From assembly GCF_034521915.1 (NCBI RefSeq), contig NZ_JAXHLU010000018.1:44523-108522 (forward strand): DNA of 64,000 nt. Reading direction: 5' to 3'. The position numbers and the translations under genes are program-made. The notes below the pieces were generated by a model. The model searched no databases. It was not told the DNA's origin and worked only from the letters and a program-made list of their open reading frames with translations. Shown piece by piece: positions 1 to 8,894 of the stretch. The stretch is from Fodinibius sp034521915 (lineage in GTDB: Bacteria; Bacteroidota; Rhodothermia; Balneolales; Balneolaceae). The number at the start of each line of letters is the position of its first letter. Positions within the stretch are counted from its first letter, which is position 1.

Positions 1-327
1 ACGTCGGTTGGCAACGGAAATCCCAACGCATATGTATTAAAAAGAACAGTCAAGGATGTTGATACGGGGAGTATTATAAGTGAAACTCCTATACGATTGG
101 GAGTAACGAACTTTAATATCAAGTACCTGGATAAATATGGCCAACCGGTTAGCAACCATATGTCAACCCCGGTGGCAAGTTCTGATCTAAATAGTATTCG
201 ACAGCTTTATATTGCCTTAGAATTGCAAAGTTCGGCCAAAGTCCACGGTAATACAAATACTGATGGACGTTTTGTGCGTACAATTTGGGAGAAGCGCTTT
301 TCTCCCCCTAATTTGGAAGATGTTTAA
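1..327 (+). CDS. Pilin-like (PilW/GspJ-type) protein, C-terminal part
   Basis: The frame is open from the first base, so the gene starts before the window; 108 residues remain. The visible part has the look of the C-terminal pilin-head region of type IV pilus minor pilins of the PilW/GspJ kind: a segment of the form F-x-I-x-Y-L-D followed about 30 residues later by an I-R-x-x-x-I-x-L-E-L strand and a short tail. The next gene starts 18 nt downstream and has a single N-terminal hydrophobic helix like PilX, which supports a minor-pilin operon. The N-terminal prepilin signal lies outside the window, so the assignment rests on this C-terminal pattern and the neighbour. Confidence 0.55.
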   Translation, partial: TSVGNGNPNAYVLKRTVKDVDTGSIISETPIRLGVTNFNIKYLDKYGQPVSNHMSTPVASSDLNSIRQLYIALELQSSAKVHGNTNTDGRFVRTIWEKRFSPPNLEDV

Positions 328-345
328 TAAGTAAGAGGTGTTATT

Positions 346-1449
346 ATGGGACGAGCAATGTTAATAATTTGTGCCGGTATGTTAGTTGCGCTTGGCATTG
401 TAGCAATGGGCACTTCAGGTCAGGGCAAGATGCTGACCAAAAAAACGGTTGAATATGCACAGAAAACAGAAGCCCTTAATGCTGCGCATACGGCTATTCA
501 GGTTTCCATGCAGAAAATAAATGAAAACGATGATTGGGCTAAAGAGCATGATTCTTCTAACGCGTGGACCACAACTATTGAAGATGTTCAAACAACACTG
601 TATGTAGATTATATGTATGAGGCCCCTAATTACTGGGATGCCGATTCTATACGTCTTGTGTCTAAGTCAGAGATTGATGTGGGAGGTGGTGGATCAAAGA
701 AATATACCTCCAAAGTTATTAGCGTTTATTTGATAGCCCCATTTAGTAATCTGGTTCCTGAATTTTCTGGAGCACTTCAGTTACCCAGTGGTTATGGTTC
801 ATTGACGGTAGATGGAAATGCTCATGAAATTAATGGCACGGATCCGGATTGCAGCGAAGACAGACCACCAATTACGGTAAATAATTCAGAGACAAAAGAT
901 GGGTTGCAAAGTCATGATCTGAACCTGGATGGGGATATTGCGGTAGATAATCAGTTAAATTATGAACCTACCGACGAACTAATTGCGAGACTTGAAAATT
1001 CGGGCAATGCAACTACAGTTAATTCCGACTACAGTGACAACTTGGGAACTGCTGAAAATCCCGGAGTCTTTTTTATAGATGGGAATGTTAAGCTGACGGG
1101 ACAGCAAAGTGAGGGGTATGGCATAATGGTTATCAAAGATAGTGCCCATATGGATTATGAGGATGAAGATGGAAATACAGTTAGCATCAGGGGTAATTTT
1201 GAATTTAACGGGTTGGTTATTTTTGAAAATGCCCAGCTTTTCGAGGGACACGGCACACCCACTATCAATGGTTCAGTATTAGTGGGGGATACTGATGATA
1301 CTACTGATATAGAGGTAGATATTGGAGGAAATATTGCGATTAATTATACCTGCGCTGGAGAAAACTATGCCAAAATGGGAGCTGCTAACACCGTCAAGCA
1401 AAACAAGTATACCCGCGTGGTTACGCTCGAAGAGACAAAGATCCAGTAA
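346..1449 (+). CDS. PilX-like pilus-assembly protein with beta-rich C-terminal region
   Basis: 367 residues. The start follows an AAGAGGTG ribosome site. Residues about 4-22 form one strongly hydrophobic helix at the very N-terminus, followed by a long polar helix (to about residue 60), the architecture of a type IV pilin-like subunit. The C-terminal third (about 230-345) has repeated short beta-strand units containing G-N-V/F and ending in a 'GSVLVG'-type unit, similar to the beta-solenoid region seen in PilX-like and DUF7305-type proteins. It is the second gene of an operon with the upstream pilin-like gene. The prepilin peptidase site is not obvious; only MG precedes the hydrophobic stretch. 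Role in pilus assembly or adhesion is inferred from architecture. Confidence 0.55.
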   Translation: MGRAMLIICAGMLVALGIVAMGTSGQGKMLTKKTVEYAQKTEALNAAHTAIQVSMQKINENDDWAKEHDSSNAWTTTIEDVQTTLYVDYMYEAPNYWDADSIRLVSKSEIDVGGGGSKKYTSKVISVYLIAPFSNLVPEFSGALQLPSGYGSLTVDGNAHEINGTDPDCSEDRPPITVNNSETKDGLQSHDLNLDGDIAVDNQLNYEPTDELIARLENSGNATTVNSDYSDNLGTAENPGVFFIDGNVKLTGQQSEGYGIMVIKDSAHMDYEDEDGNTVSIRGNFEFNGLVIFENAQLFEGHGTPTINGSVLVGDTDDTTDIEVDIGGNIAINYTCAGENYAKMGAANTVKQNKYTRVVTLEETKIQ

Positions 1450-1579
1450 AATAAAGAGGTCTTTCTTGGGTACAACCTAATTAAAAGAGGGACTACCAAA
1501 ACTTTTATAGAGCTGTTTTTTAGTGGGCAAATAGCTTCAAGTATCTCACCTAAATCAGTTAGTTATTACATAAGCTAAT

Positions 1580-1828
1580 TTGTTGGCTATCCCCATGTGG
1601 ACTTACAATCCAGACGACTACTCGATCAGGGATGTAAATCAATCGATGGCCAAGCTACACGGATATTCAAGAGAAGAGATACTCTCCTTTACGTTATTTG
1701 ATCTGTGGCCAGAAGAAGAAGTTCCAAAACTAAAAAAGCACTTGGCTGAGATGGATCGTGAAAATGTAGGTGATGAGGGCTTGTGGAAACATCAGAAAAA
1801 AATGGGGAATTATATATACGCTGGTTAG
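1580..1828 (+). pseudogene. PAS-domain fragment
   Basis: About 80 codons resemble the first half of a PAS sensor domain: 'WTYNPDD', then 'DVNQSMAKLHGYSREE', then a 'LWPEEEVPKLKKHL' segment and 'LWKHQKKMGNYIY', which matches the usual L-W-x-H-x-K-K-x-G-x-x-x-Y stretch before the core beta-strands. The frame then stops at a TAG and neither the remaining PAS strands nor a kinase or effector domain follows. No convincing ribosome site precedes it. I read it as the relic of a PAS-containing signalling gene. Confidence 0.5.
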
Positions 1829-1914
1829 CTACATTATGAACCAGTAGTGATTCCTATAGTTGCAAAGCTGTTGGTCGTTAATAACTACTACACAAATAGT
1901 TATAAGTATTTGTT

Positions 1915-1942
1915 TATATTTTATTTATACAAATAAAATATA
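1915..1942. repeat. AT-rich perfect inverted repeat
   Basis: A 12-bp perfect inverted repeat (TATATTTTATTT, 4-nt loop ATAC, then its exact reverse complement) lies about 65 bp upstream of the NTF2-like gene. It could be an operator or a cruciform-prone promoter element; AT-rich palindromes can also arise by chance. The rest of 1829-2005 shows nothing coding. Confidence 0.4.
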
Positions 1943-2005
1943 CCTTTTCTATATAAATATTATCTACTATACAGGTAATTCAAATCAAATATTAGAGGGA
2001 GTGTT

Positions 2006-2395
2006 ATGAAAAATATTGAGTTAGCAAAAACCGGGTATAAAAAATTCAGTGAAGGTGATATTGATGGTGTTCTTGCCATGTTTGATCCCAAAATGGAATG
2101 GCATGAATGTAACGGATTTCCCTTTATTGAGGGCGATGGCATATTTACAGGACCACAAGCGGTAGGTAATGGTGTTTTCAGTAAGCTCTCTGAGTATTAT
2201 GATCACTTCAATGTTGAAATTGAAGAACTTATGGAATCAGGCGACCGCGTAATCATGGAGGGGTATTACACGGGAACTTGGAAAGCCACTGGTAAGAAAT
2301 TTAAAGCTAATGCGGTTCACATCTGGACTGTAAAAAATGGAAAACTAAGTCGTTTCTTCCAGGCCGTAGATACCGCCGCTGGACTTAACCCGTAA
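2006..2395 (+). CDS. NTF2-like / SnoaL-type protein
   Basis: 129 residues. The start is preceded by GAGGGAG at good spacing. The protein fits the nuclear transport factor 2-like (SnoaL) cone fold: an N-terminal helix with 'GYKKFSEGDIDGVLAMFDPKMEWHE', the usual helix-then-first-strand signature, and a C-terminal 'F.A.AVHIWTVKNGKLSRFFQAVDTA', the usual strand motif in which a tryptophan-containing strand is followed by 'DGKI..F..Y.D'. Such proteins bind or isomerise small hydrophobic molecules, or are orphan enzymes. No catalytic assignment can be made. It stands alone between the PAS relic and a convergent haloperoxidase gene. Confidence 0.8.
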   Translation: MKNIELAKTGYKKFSEGDIDGVLAMFDPKMEWHECNGFPFIEGDGIFTGPQAVGNGVFSKLSEYYDHFNVEIEELMESGDRVIMEGYYTGTWKATGKKFKANAVHIWTVKNGKLSRFFQAVDTAAGLNP

Positions 2396-2713
2396 CCCTA
2401 AAAAATAAACAAACCGGACAGAGTTCAGTTTACACTACCCTTAGAATTATAGCACAAGTACCTTCAAAGCATATCTAAATGGATTAAATATTTATCTGAC
2501 TTTCATCAGATTAGCTGATGGATTCCTTTAAAATGAATACTATAAATTCACTTACAATGGATCGTTTTGCGGAAAACATTTAAACCTGAGTTCGATTCTT
2601 AATCTGTATCAAAGTGCCTCAAAAGTCCCCTCCTTACGAAGGAGGGGAGCCTCTTTTATTGATTTTTAGAATCAAACTGAGGTTTTGAAATCTCTGAGCG
2701 CTAAACCTATTTA
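2396..2713. terminator. Intergenic gap with hairpin at 2627-2647
   Basis: No gene is visible in this convergent gap. At 2627-2647 lies a perfect GC-rich hairpin (CCCCTCCTT, 3-nt loop, AAGGAGGGG) followed by a loose T-rich stretch, suitable as a terminator for the NTF2-like gene. The rest is AT-rich and unremarkable. Confidence 0.5.
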
Positions 2714-4135
2714 CTATTTCAATTCCAGGGCGGTCGCCTTTTCACCTATACACCGTCCGTGTTCCACACCGAACTCGATGCCGGCCCGGTAATGAATGCC
2801 GCCATACAACCGGCTGATGGCCGCCTCTTCGGCCGCTTCCCAAAACGAGACAAATGATCGGGTTGCAAGTCCGCGGGTTTCGTGATTGCGGTCGACAAAG
2901 GATATCTCTCCGAACAAATCAGTAAGCACAACTGCCGCTGCACCCGACTGCACGGAGTGCCCGGACGGATACTCCGGGAAGGGCGGGGTGAACACAGGAT
3001 CGGTAATTTCGGGGTCATTCCAGCCCGCATCTATCACCTGTTGGATGTAGCTGATGGGCCGGATCACATCATAGTGGTACTTTTCGTACCAGCAGACAAT
3101 AAAGGCGTCGGCAAGGGCAATTCCCAGTCGGACATAGGCTTCAGCGGCGGTATCGAGCGAATGGTTGTACTCTGAAATCACCTGATTGAGGATCGAGATC
3201 CAGTGTCCCGGCGGGGTGGAAGTTTTCCCGGGATCATCGGACCAGAACAGGGCGATTTCCCGCTGCTCATCGCTCAATTGCCCAACGGTTTCATACACTT
3301 CCAGTGCCTCGGTATAAAACACCGATTCCGGGTCTTCTGAATAGGCTGGCGGAGGCGTTACGGAACATTCGTTGGCTTCGGAGAGGGCAAACAGACGGTT
3401 CTCACCCCAGTAAGGCTGCAGGGCCGTCTGATAACCGGGCGGAGTGGGGATCCACATGCCAGGACCTGCGGGGGGTGTGTAGTTGTCCGGGAAGTTAGTT
3501 GAAAATCCCTGATGGCCGCCGTCGGATTGCGACCAGTTATAGATTGCCCCGGCAATCTCCCGCCCGTATTCCACCGAACGGTTAAAAACGCCATCAGTGG
3601 CAGGAAGGTTGAACTGACCGTTCAGCGTCTCTTCCAATGCATCAATAGCCTGGAGGAGGTCAGGTTCCGCAGATCTGAAGAGTTTGCGGGTGATTTCCGC
3701 CAGGGCACTGTTGGCTGCAGCAGGCCAGTGAATTTCAGCCCCGGGTTGGGGCAAGGGTTTCAGTCCATTCAGCTCTCCCGCCAAGCTTCGGTATCCGGGA
3801 ATTCCGGGAGCCACGGTTTCGTAAAGTGTTACTCCCATATAGCTAAGAGCCCGTGAGGCTACAGGCGGAGAAAAGCCGGCTGTTTTTTCGATGAGGTCGA
3901 GTGACAGTCCAAACCAGGCAGTCGCCACGTGAGCGTCATACTCAGAGGTTTCGGGGAGTTCGGTATCTTTGCCTGGAGAAGTGGTTTGATCGCAGGACGT
4001 CAGGACTATAGAAAACAGTACCAATGCTACAATCAGGAAGGTGTTTTTTTTAAGTTTTGCTATACTCCATCCATGAGCTGTGGAAATAATGGCTCCAGTA
4101 TGCCGATGTAAGTTGTGGGCTGTTGAATGTTTCAT
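2714..4135 (-). CDS. Vanadium haloperoxidase / PAP2-family lipoprotein
   Basis: 473 residues. The N-terminus has a basic stretch, a hydrophobic segment (about 31-46) and a lipobox ending in L-T-S-C at about 48, so a lipoprotein is likely. The C-terminal part carries the vanadium-dependent haloperoxidase/acid phosphatase signature: R359 in 'YDVIRPISY', the P-S-G-H block at 390-393, and R442...G-I-H 446-448, which together supply the vanadate/phosphate-binding arginines and the catalytic histidines. Family members oxidise halides with peroxide or hydrolyse phosphate esters; the two cannot be separated by sequence alone. A GGGAG ribosome site sits 9 nt before the ATG, which supports this unusually long N-terminus. 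Confidence 0.85.
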   Translation of the reverse strand: MKHSTAHNLHRHTGAIISTAHGWSIAKLKKNTFLIVALVLFSIVLTSCDQTTSPGKDTELPETSEYDAHVATAWFGLSLDLIEKTAGFSPPVASRALSYMGVTLYETVAPGIPGYRSLAGELNGLKPLPQPGAEIHWPAAANSALAEITRKLFRSAEPDLLQAIDALEETLNGQFNLPATDGVFNRSVEYGREIAGAIYNWSQSDGGHQGFSTNFPDNYTPPAGPGMWIPTPPGYQTALQPYWGENRLFALSEANECSVTPPPAYSEDPESVFYTEALEVYETVGQLSDEQREIALFWSDDPGKTSTPPGHWISILNQVISEYNHSLDTAAEAYVRLGIALADAFIVCWYEKYHYDVIRPISYIQQVIDAGWNDPEITDPVFTPPFPEYPSGHSVQSGAAAVVLTDLFGEISFVDRNHETRGLATRSFVSFWEAAEEAAISRLYGGIHYRAGIEFGVEHGRCIGEKATALELK

Positions 4136-4448
4136 TGATCTTATCTCCCGTTATCTGTTGTAATCGAATTAAATGAATCGATGATTCTGTGTAGGTTGCA
4201 TCCTATCCGGCAGGTGTTATTAATTTTGCTCAAAAACCAGGGACAACACTATTTTAAAGGTTACAGGATCACTCCCCTCCTTGTCCCGACACGCTTTTTT
4301 TCGGCACAAGGCGGGGGTGGGTCCGGCAAATACGGAATACTGAGCCGCTGAATTTTCCAAAAAACGCTTCTTTTCAGGATGATTACGACAAAGCTATCCC
4401 ATTATTGACTAAACTGAATGAGTTACGACTCTTTCACTGATTCTACTT
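4136..4448 (-). terminator. Intergenic gap with imperfect hairpin at about 4272-4318
   Basis: No gene is seen. An imperfect but long inverted repeat (CCCCtCCTTGT..CCGA pairing with TCGG..ACAAGGcGGGG) lies downstream of the minus-strand lipoprotein and upstream of the haloperoxidase gene. It may terminate the former or be an intergenic repeat copy. The loop contains a run of T. Confidence 0.4.
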
Positions 4449-5126
4449 TCAAAGCGGCCCGTGAATAGCAGCAATGATATCTCCGCACTCTCCCGCCTCA
4501 TCAGGTATCTCCGTAAAGGCCGGAAAATTAACGACACAGCCGCCTTCATAGGAATTGATCTGCTCACCTACCTGGCCGGGTATTTTCGGCCCGTGACTTC
4601 TCAAAACAGCGTGAATCTCTGCAGCATGCGCATCCTGGAGGCCGCCAAAGTTTGGCAAACCAAATATTTCATGAACTGAGCCGCTGTCATCGTTTTCTTT
4701 CAGGTGAGCCGAGAAATTTCCCTTTCCATTATTTCCCGCAATGCTACCTGTGGCATACAGAAGCTGTACTTCCACGTTCAAGGCATTTGCAAAATCAGAT
4801 TCAACGCATGCTCCCGGGGTCGCACAATTTTCCGGTTTATTCCAAACCACCCACCACAATGTGTAGGCATGGCCGGGCATTAATCCGGTTGTCTTAAAGT
4901 TTACCGTGATTCCATTGCCATTCCGGTGCAGCGTAGATTTTCCGATTAAGTCACCGGTAACGAAGTTGAAAATATCCGCAGTGGATTTGGTGTTTACCTT
5001 CGCAGCGGCATCCAACTGCAATTCAGCAATTGCTAATTCACTTTCAGGCGAAACCGGGGTGTATGATTCGCACCCGAACAGAAGGCCCGTTATCAGTAGT
5101 ATCGGCAGTAGTTTTAGTGTTTTCAT
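4449..5126 (-). CDS. Uncharacterised secreted lipoprotein
   Basis: 225 residues from the chosen start. The ATG at 5126 is preceded by AGAGGT and begins a clean lipoprotein signal (M-K-T-L-K-L-L..., hydrophobic, lipobox L-L-F-G-C with Cys19); an in-frame ATG 17 codons upstream lacks both features. The mature part is beta-rich, with a 'GHAYTLWWVVWNKPENC' segment, a second paired cysteine (C-A-T-P-G-A-C) and a histidine-rich stretch 'DAHAAEIHAVLRSHGP' that could bind metal. The pattern resembles extracellular CHRD or cupredoxin-like beta-sandwiches, but I do not recognise the family. It probably sits on the outer membrane or in the periplasm. Confidence 0.75.
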   Translation of the reverse strand: MKTLKLLPILLITGLLFGCESYTPVSPESELAIAELQLDAAAKVNTKSTADIFNFVTGDLIGKSTLHRNGNGITVNFKTTGLMPGHAYTLWWVVWNKPENCATPGACVESDFANALNVEVQLLYATGSIAGNNGKGNFSAHLKENDDSGSVHEIFGLPNFGGLQDAHAAEIHAVLRSHGPKIPGQVGEQINSYEGGCVVNFPAFTEIPDEAGECGDIIAAIHGPL

Positions 5127-5205
5127 AATACCTCTTGTTTTATTGTTGATGTTGTGGCACGTTTTGTGCCTGTTCAATCTGTAATCGAGGACAATTCTCT
5201 CAGGA

Positions 5206-5460
5206 TTACTGTATTAGTTTCTTGTCTTTATACTCCGGTTGATATGCAATAAAGTTATCCGAGGCTCCCACTTTAAAATCATGGGTCTCCATTTTTACGG
5301 TTTCAGTATCGCAGCCAAAAACGTCCCGTTCAATGGCTTCTTTTTCCTCTCCCACATGTCGGAGGTTAAAGACTGATTGTTTGAGATAAATTCCTACGGG
5401 AATACATAGATGGGTATCAGAATTTCTGCTCTCCTCTAAGAATCCCCAATAACACGTTAT
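5206..5460 (-). pseudogene. Coding-like fragment without a start
   Basis: An 84-codon minus-strand frame with good protein-like composition (for example 'VFNLRHVGEEKEAIERDVFGCDTETVKMETHDFKV') ends at a TAA but has no usable start near its beginning; the upstream end is a stop. It looks like the C-terminal remnant of a gene whose front was lost next to the AraC gene. I do not recognise the family. Confidence 0.35.
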
Positions 5461-5522
5461 CTATCTGAAGTGCAACATAATAGATTCCCGGGATTCAGGC
5501 TTTTCTCAGAAGCCCAGAAACT

Positions 5523-6395
5523 TTACTTATCAGCCCAATCTCTCCGATATTCAGATGGGGACATGCCATATTCGGCCTTATACGTTCTACTGAAGTGCGA
5601 TAAATTGCTAAAGCCGCAATCGAATGCAATGTGGCTAATTGTTTTGTTACCGGTCTGAAGCATGCTTTTAGCTCTTTTCAGGCGCCTCTCTGTAAGCCAT
5701 TTTCCGGGCGATGTTTGATAGTGTTTTTTAAAGTCTCTCTTAAAGGTAGATAAGCTGCGATTGGCAATTTTTGCAAAATCCTGAATATTTAGATCATACA
5801 TATAATTTGCTTCCATAACCTCCCAGATTGGAGTCTGAAAGCGGTTCACAATTTTCAGGATATATGCGAGAATGTGTTTGTTTTCGGGGTGGGAGAAAAT
5901 GTTAAAGAGTAACTCTTTAAATTTATTTTCAAATACACTGTCCGGTAGTGATTTATTGTCAATGATATAGGGGATAAAACTTTTGTAACTATTTTTGATG
6001 TGCTCATTAATCGAAAAGCTTTCAATCCAGACTTTATTTGGCTCGGGCAATTCTTCTAACGATAAATGTGGCCTGAATTCCTCAAACAAAGATCGAAGAT
6101 AGTCGTCTTTCAGATAAAATATTAATACATCCCATCCTTCACGGGTTGATGGCAACTCTTGTACAAAAGCACATTTTTTAATGATTATTCCCTTATTTGG
6201 GTTCGCCACACATCTGTTACTATCATGATTTATTATCCGTTTTCCGCTCAATGTAAAATTGAACTGGATATATTTGGAAAACAGCTGCACAACTTTTTCC
6301 TTTTGTGGGCAGCTATAATGCAAAAACAGCGTGTCTTTCAACGTAAATTGCTGAAACAGTTCAGGGTTCGATATTTGTGCTTCATACAAATCCAT
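5523..6395 (-). CDS. AraC-family transcriptional regulator (copy 1)
   Basis: 290 residues from the ATG at 6395. This start is chosen because it gives the same length and the same N-terminus (M-D-L-Y-E) as the paralogue at 8895-9767; a TTG 11 codons upstream is less likely. The C-terminal about 100 residues form an AraC double helix-turn-helix: 'IQDFAKIANRSLSTFKRDFKKHY..SPGKWL', then 'TISHIAFDCGFSNLSHFSRTYKAEYGMSPSEYRR'. The N-terminal about 185 residues are a cupin-like sensing domain shared with the paralogue. The two copies flank the FAD-oxidase/NTF2 operon, so either or both may control it. Ligand unknown. Confidence 0.88.
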   Translation of the reverse strand: MDLYEAQISNPELFQQFTLKDTLFLHYSCPQKEKVVQLFSKYIQFNFTLSGKRIINHDSNRCVANPNKGIIIKKCAFVQELPSTREGWDVLIFYLKDDYLRSLFEEFRPHLSLEELPEPNKVWIESFSINEHIKNSYKSFIPYIIDNKSLPDSVFENKFKELLFNIFSHPENKHILAYILKIVNRFQTPIWEVMEANYMYDLNIQDFAKIANRSLSTFKRDFKKHYQTSPGKWLTERRLKRAKSMLQTGNKTISHIAFDCGFSNLSHFSRTYKAEYGMSPSEYRRDWADK

Positions 6396-6691
6396 AATAC
6401 GGACATTTGAGAGTTGGCATGGCACCAAATGATTATCGAAATATCTTCCCGTGAAACTCTTTATTTGGAAGAATTAAATTAAAATGGAGAAATCCGGACT
6501 CATTTCAAAGTTTATACGCTAAAGTAACTCCTCAATGATGATGTTGTGAGGTATTTTAAAACATGTTTTAAAGAATTGCACTTGTTGTGAATGTATGACT
6601 CTCTGATTATAAAATATAAGCAGCTACGAAAAGGTGGGTTTTAGATACTGAGTGGCAGTAGATTTTAGTTGTAGTTGTATGTCTTTATTTT

Positions 6692-7219
6692 CTATTTGGA
6701 CCTGTTTGAAGGCGAGTACTTAGACCACCATTTTTCATCATCAGTTCGAACAGGGATATGTGTTACATGAGCGGTTACAGCTTTCCATTCCCCATCCAAT
6801 TTCTGCATTCCGTATGTGAAGCATCCTGAACTTCGAATGGTATCCCCGTTTTCCACTAAATGCTCATGGTCGAACTCAACCAAATAGGATGCTGCGTTTC
6901 TTGAATGGACATGAATTTTGTGGTTCTGCAAATCCCATTTCAACATTTCCTCCCAGCCATCTTCTCCTAAAATATCTTTCCAGACTCCATCAGCTGTTAA
7001 GTAATCTCCCCAATAATATCCATCTCCAAACATGATGAGATCCTTCGAATAGAACGTCATGACGGATTCATAATCCATGTTTTCCAAATCAGAAGCGTGC
7101 TTTTGGGACCGCGTAATTATCTCGTTTTTTATTTGCTCAATTTCATCGATTGACAACTCTTTGGATTGTTGACTACAACCAAGCATCAGGAAAAAAACTA
7201 AAAAGATGATCCGTTTCAT
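6692..7219 (-). CDS. NTF2-like (SnoaL/DUF4440-type) lipoprotein
   Basis: 175 residues with a lipoprotein signal (M-K-R-I-I-F..., lipobox ending at Cys15). After it comes an NTF2-like fold: a helix around 'NMDYESVMTFYSKD', a 'GDGYYWGDYLTADGVWKDIL' loop, and strands with 'VHSRNAASYLVEFDHEHL' and 'GCFTYGMQKLDGEWKAVTAHVTHIP', typical of SnoaL-like and ketosteroid-isomerase-like proteins. The gene begins 9 nt after the FAD-oxidase stop, so both belong to one operon. A role in binding or processing the oxidase substrate is plausible but inferred from proximity only. Confidence 0.75.
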   Translation of the reverse strand: MKRIIFLVFFLMLGCSQQSKELSIDEIEQIKNEIITRSQKHASDLENMDYESVMTFYSKDLIMFGDGYYWGDYLTADGVWKDILGEDGWEEMLKWDLQNHKIHVHSRNAASYLVEFDHEHLVENGDTIRSSGCFTYGMQKLDGEWKAVTAHVTHIPVRTDDEKWWSKYSPSNRSK

Positions 7220-7228
7220 ATTTTTGAA

Positions 7229-8620
7229 TTAATCAGCCGGCTTAATATTCAAATTTACACTAAAAAAATTATCCGGATCATATTTGGCCTTTATTTTTGA
7301 AAGGCGTTCGTAATTTTTACCGTAAGCGGATTGTACCAACTCGTTTCCTTCCTCTCCGAAACCGGGGAAATTGGAATACATACCGGATCCGGAATAGGGT
7401 TTCATCTCATCCAGTACATTGCGCGACCATGCAATAACTTTTTCGGAGTCGGCAGGGTCGTCCCAAACGGAATCGACACTCAGCAGAAATGATGTATCAC
7501 GGCTGCCGAAAGCCGTATCTTCTGCAGGAATCCTGTTCATTTCTCCCCCGTAATGCCAGATAGCCATCAGCATGGAAGGCACGGGGCGCTCTTTCCCTTT
7601 TGAAACGAATGCGTTTATCACGTCATTATCAAGCGAGCTGAGATCTGTTGACTTGAAATAGTAATTGCGCTCGTTTTTGGGGAATACCCAATCGAACATC
7701 GTTTGTACCACTGCAAAAGGATATTGTCCGCTCAGATCAACAACCGGTTCACCAATCTCCCTGAGGGGCTGGAGCACCTGCTGGCCTTCATCCGGATCAC
7801 CGGAGTACATTGCCGGGATGCCTACAATACTCTTGCCCCGTGCTTCTTCCGGGAAATCCTCAACATCAGGTATAGACCAAAGCAAGGCCTCTGAGCTTAC
7901 TTCGTCAGGTGAAGAAACCATAAAATCCCGCCAAACCGATAGTACTTTTTCGGCTATTTCCATAGGATACATTGGTAAACAAAACATTACTTGAGGCCCC
8001 ACTTTATGGAGATTAAATTCGAAGCTTGTAACAATCCCAAAGTTTCCGCCCCCGCCCCGTACTGCCCAAAAGAGATCACTGTTTTCTTGTTCGTTCGCTG
8101 TCAAAACGTTTCCTTCTGCGGTCACAATGCGTACAGAGTGAAGGTTATCACAACTGAGTCCGTGTTTTTTCCGAAGCCTTCCCAGCCCGCCGCCTAGCGT
8201 GAGGCCTGCAACACCCGTGGTAGAAACCACTCCCCCGGGAGCGGCCAGCCCATAAAGCTGAGTTTCCCGGTCAACATCGCTCCAGATTGCCCCTCCCTCT
8301 ACAATAGCCGTTTTTGAGTCCGGATCTACGTGAACTCCCCGCATATCCGAAAGGTCAATGACCAGTCCATCATCAACCAAAGCCAGACCTGCAACATTAT
8401 GGCCGCCACCGCGAATGGATACTTGCAGTTTATTTTCCCGTGCAAAGTTAACGGAGTGAATCACGTCGGATGTTCCCCTGCACTTGGCGATCAATAACGG
8501 ATATTTGTCAATGAGCCCGTTCCAAACCTGTCGTTCATGATCATACCTTCTATCCTTCGGAGTAATAATCTCTCCAAGAAGTGCGTTATTGAATTCTGTG
8601 ATTGTTTTGTTCTCCAGCAT
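7229..8620 (-). CDS. FAD-linked oxidase (PCMH/BBE family)
   Basis: 463 residues. The N-terminal FAD-binding PCMH domain contains 'SIRGGGHNVAG'; the histidine (residue 74) is the usual site of covalent 8-alpha-N1-histidyl FAD attachment. The glycine-rich 'GVAGLTLGGGLG' and 'RGGGGNFGIVTSFEF' blocks are also present. The C-terminus has the berberine-bridge (BBE) motif 'YGKNYERLSKIKAKYDPDNFF'. Relatives oxidise alcohols, sugars, nicotine derivatives or other small molecules with oxygen as acceptor; the substrate here is unknown. No signal peptide is seen, so it is likely cytoplasmic. It is first in a two-gene operon with the NTF2-like lipoprotein and lies between two paralogous AraC regulators. 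Confidence 0.88.
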   Translation of the reverse strand: MLENKTITEFNNALLGEIITPKDRRYDHERQVWNGLIDKYPLLIAKCRGTSDVIHSVNFARENKLQVSIRGGGHNVAGLALVDDGLVIDLSDMRGVHVDPDSKTAIVEGGAIWSDVDRETQLYGLAAPGGVVSTTGVAGLTLGGGLGRLRKKHGLSCDNLHSVRIVTAEGNVLTANEQENSDLFWAVRGGGGNFGIVTSFEFNLHKVGPQVMFCLPMYPMEIAEKVLSVWRDFMVSSPDEVSSEALLWSIPDVEDFPEEARGKSIVGIPAMYSGDPDEGQQVLQPLREIGEPVVDLSGQYPFAVVQTMFDWVFPKNERNYYFKSTDLSSLDNDVINAFVSKGKERPVPSMLMAIWHYGGEMNRIPAEDTAFGSRDTSFLLSVDSVWDDPADSEKVIAWSRNVLDEMKPYSGSGMYSNFPGFGEEGNELVQSAYGKNYERLSKIKAKYDPDNFFSVNLNIKPAD

Positions 8621-8894
8621 GTAATCTCCATTTTTTAATTGAATGCTTGATAGGTGGTAAGCATTTTAAACATCCGCCGGATGGCGGAGAGATTTAAAAG
8701 GTTGTCTATTGATTTTTCCATCATTGTATGACCATCTCCCTTATTCCCTCTTTTTTAAAGGAGTCTTTCAAATGACTTGATTTATGAATCGAACTCAGAT
8801 TCTACAATTCAAAACCATACCCATCTATATTCGTCGATACAATCGAATGTAATAAAAAGATTTGCTTGAGGCTTTTCTTAAAAGCTCAGAAGCT
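8621..8894. other. Intergenic region upstream of the FAD-oxidase operon
   Basis: This 274-bp gap should hold the FAD-oxidase promoter and the end of the second AraC transcript. A short inverted repeat CCGCC-GGAT-GGCGG lies at about 8674-8688. It lacks a T-run, so it may be an operator rather than a terminator. Nothing else is recognised. Confidence 0.4.
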
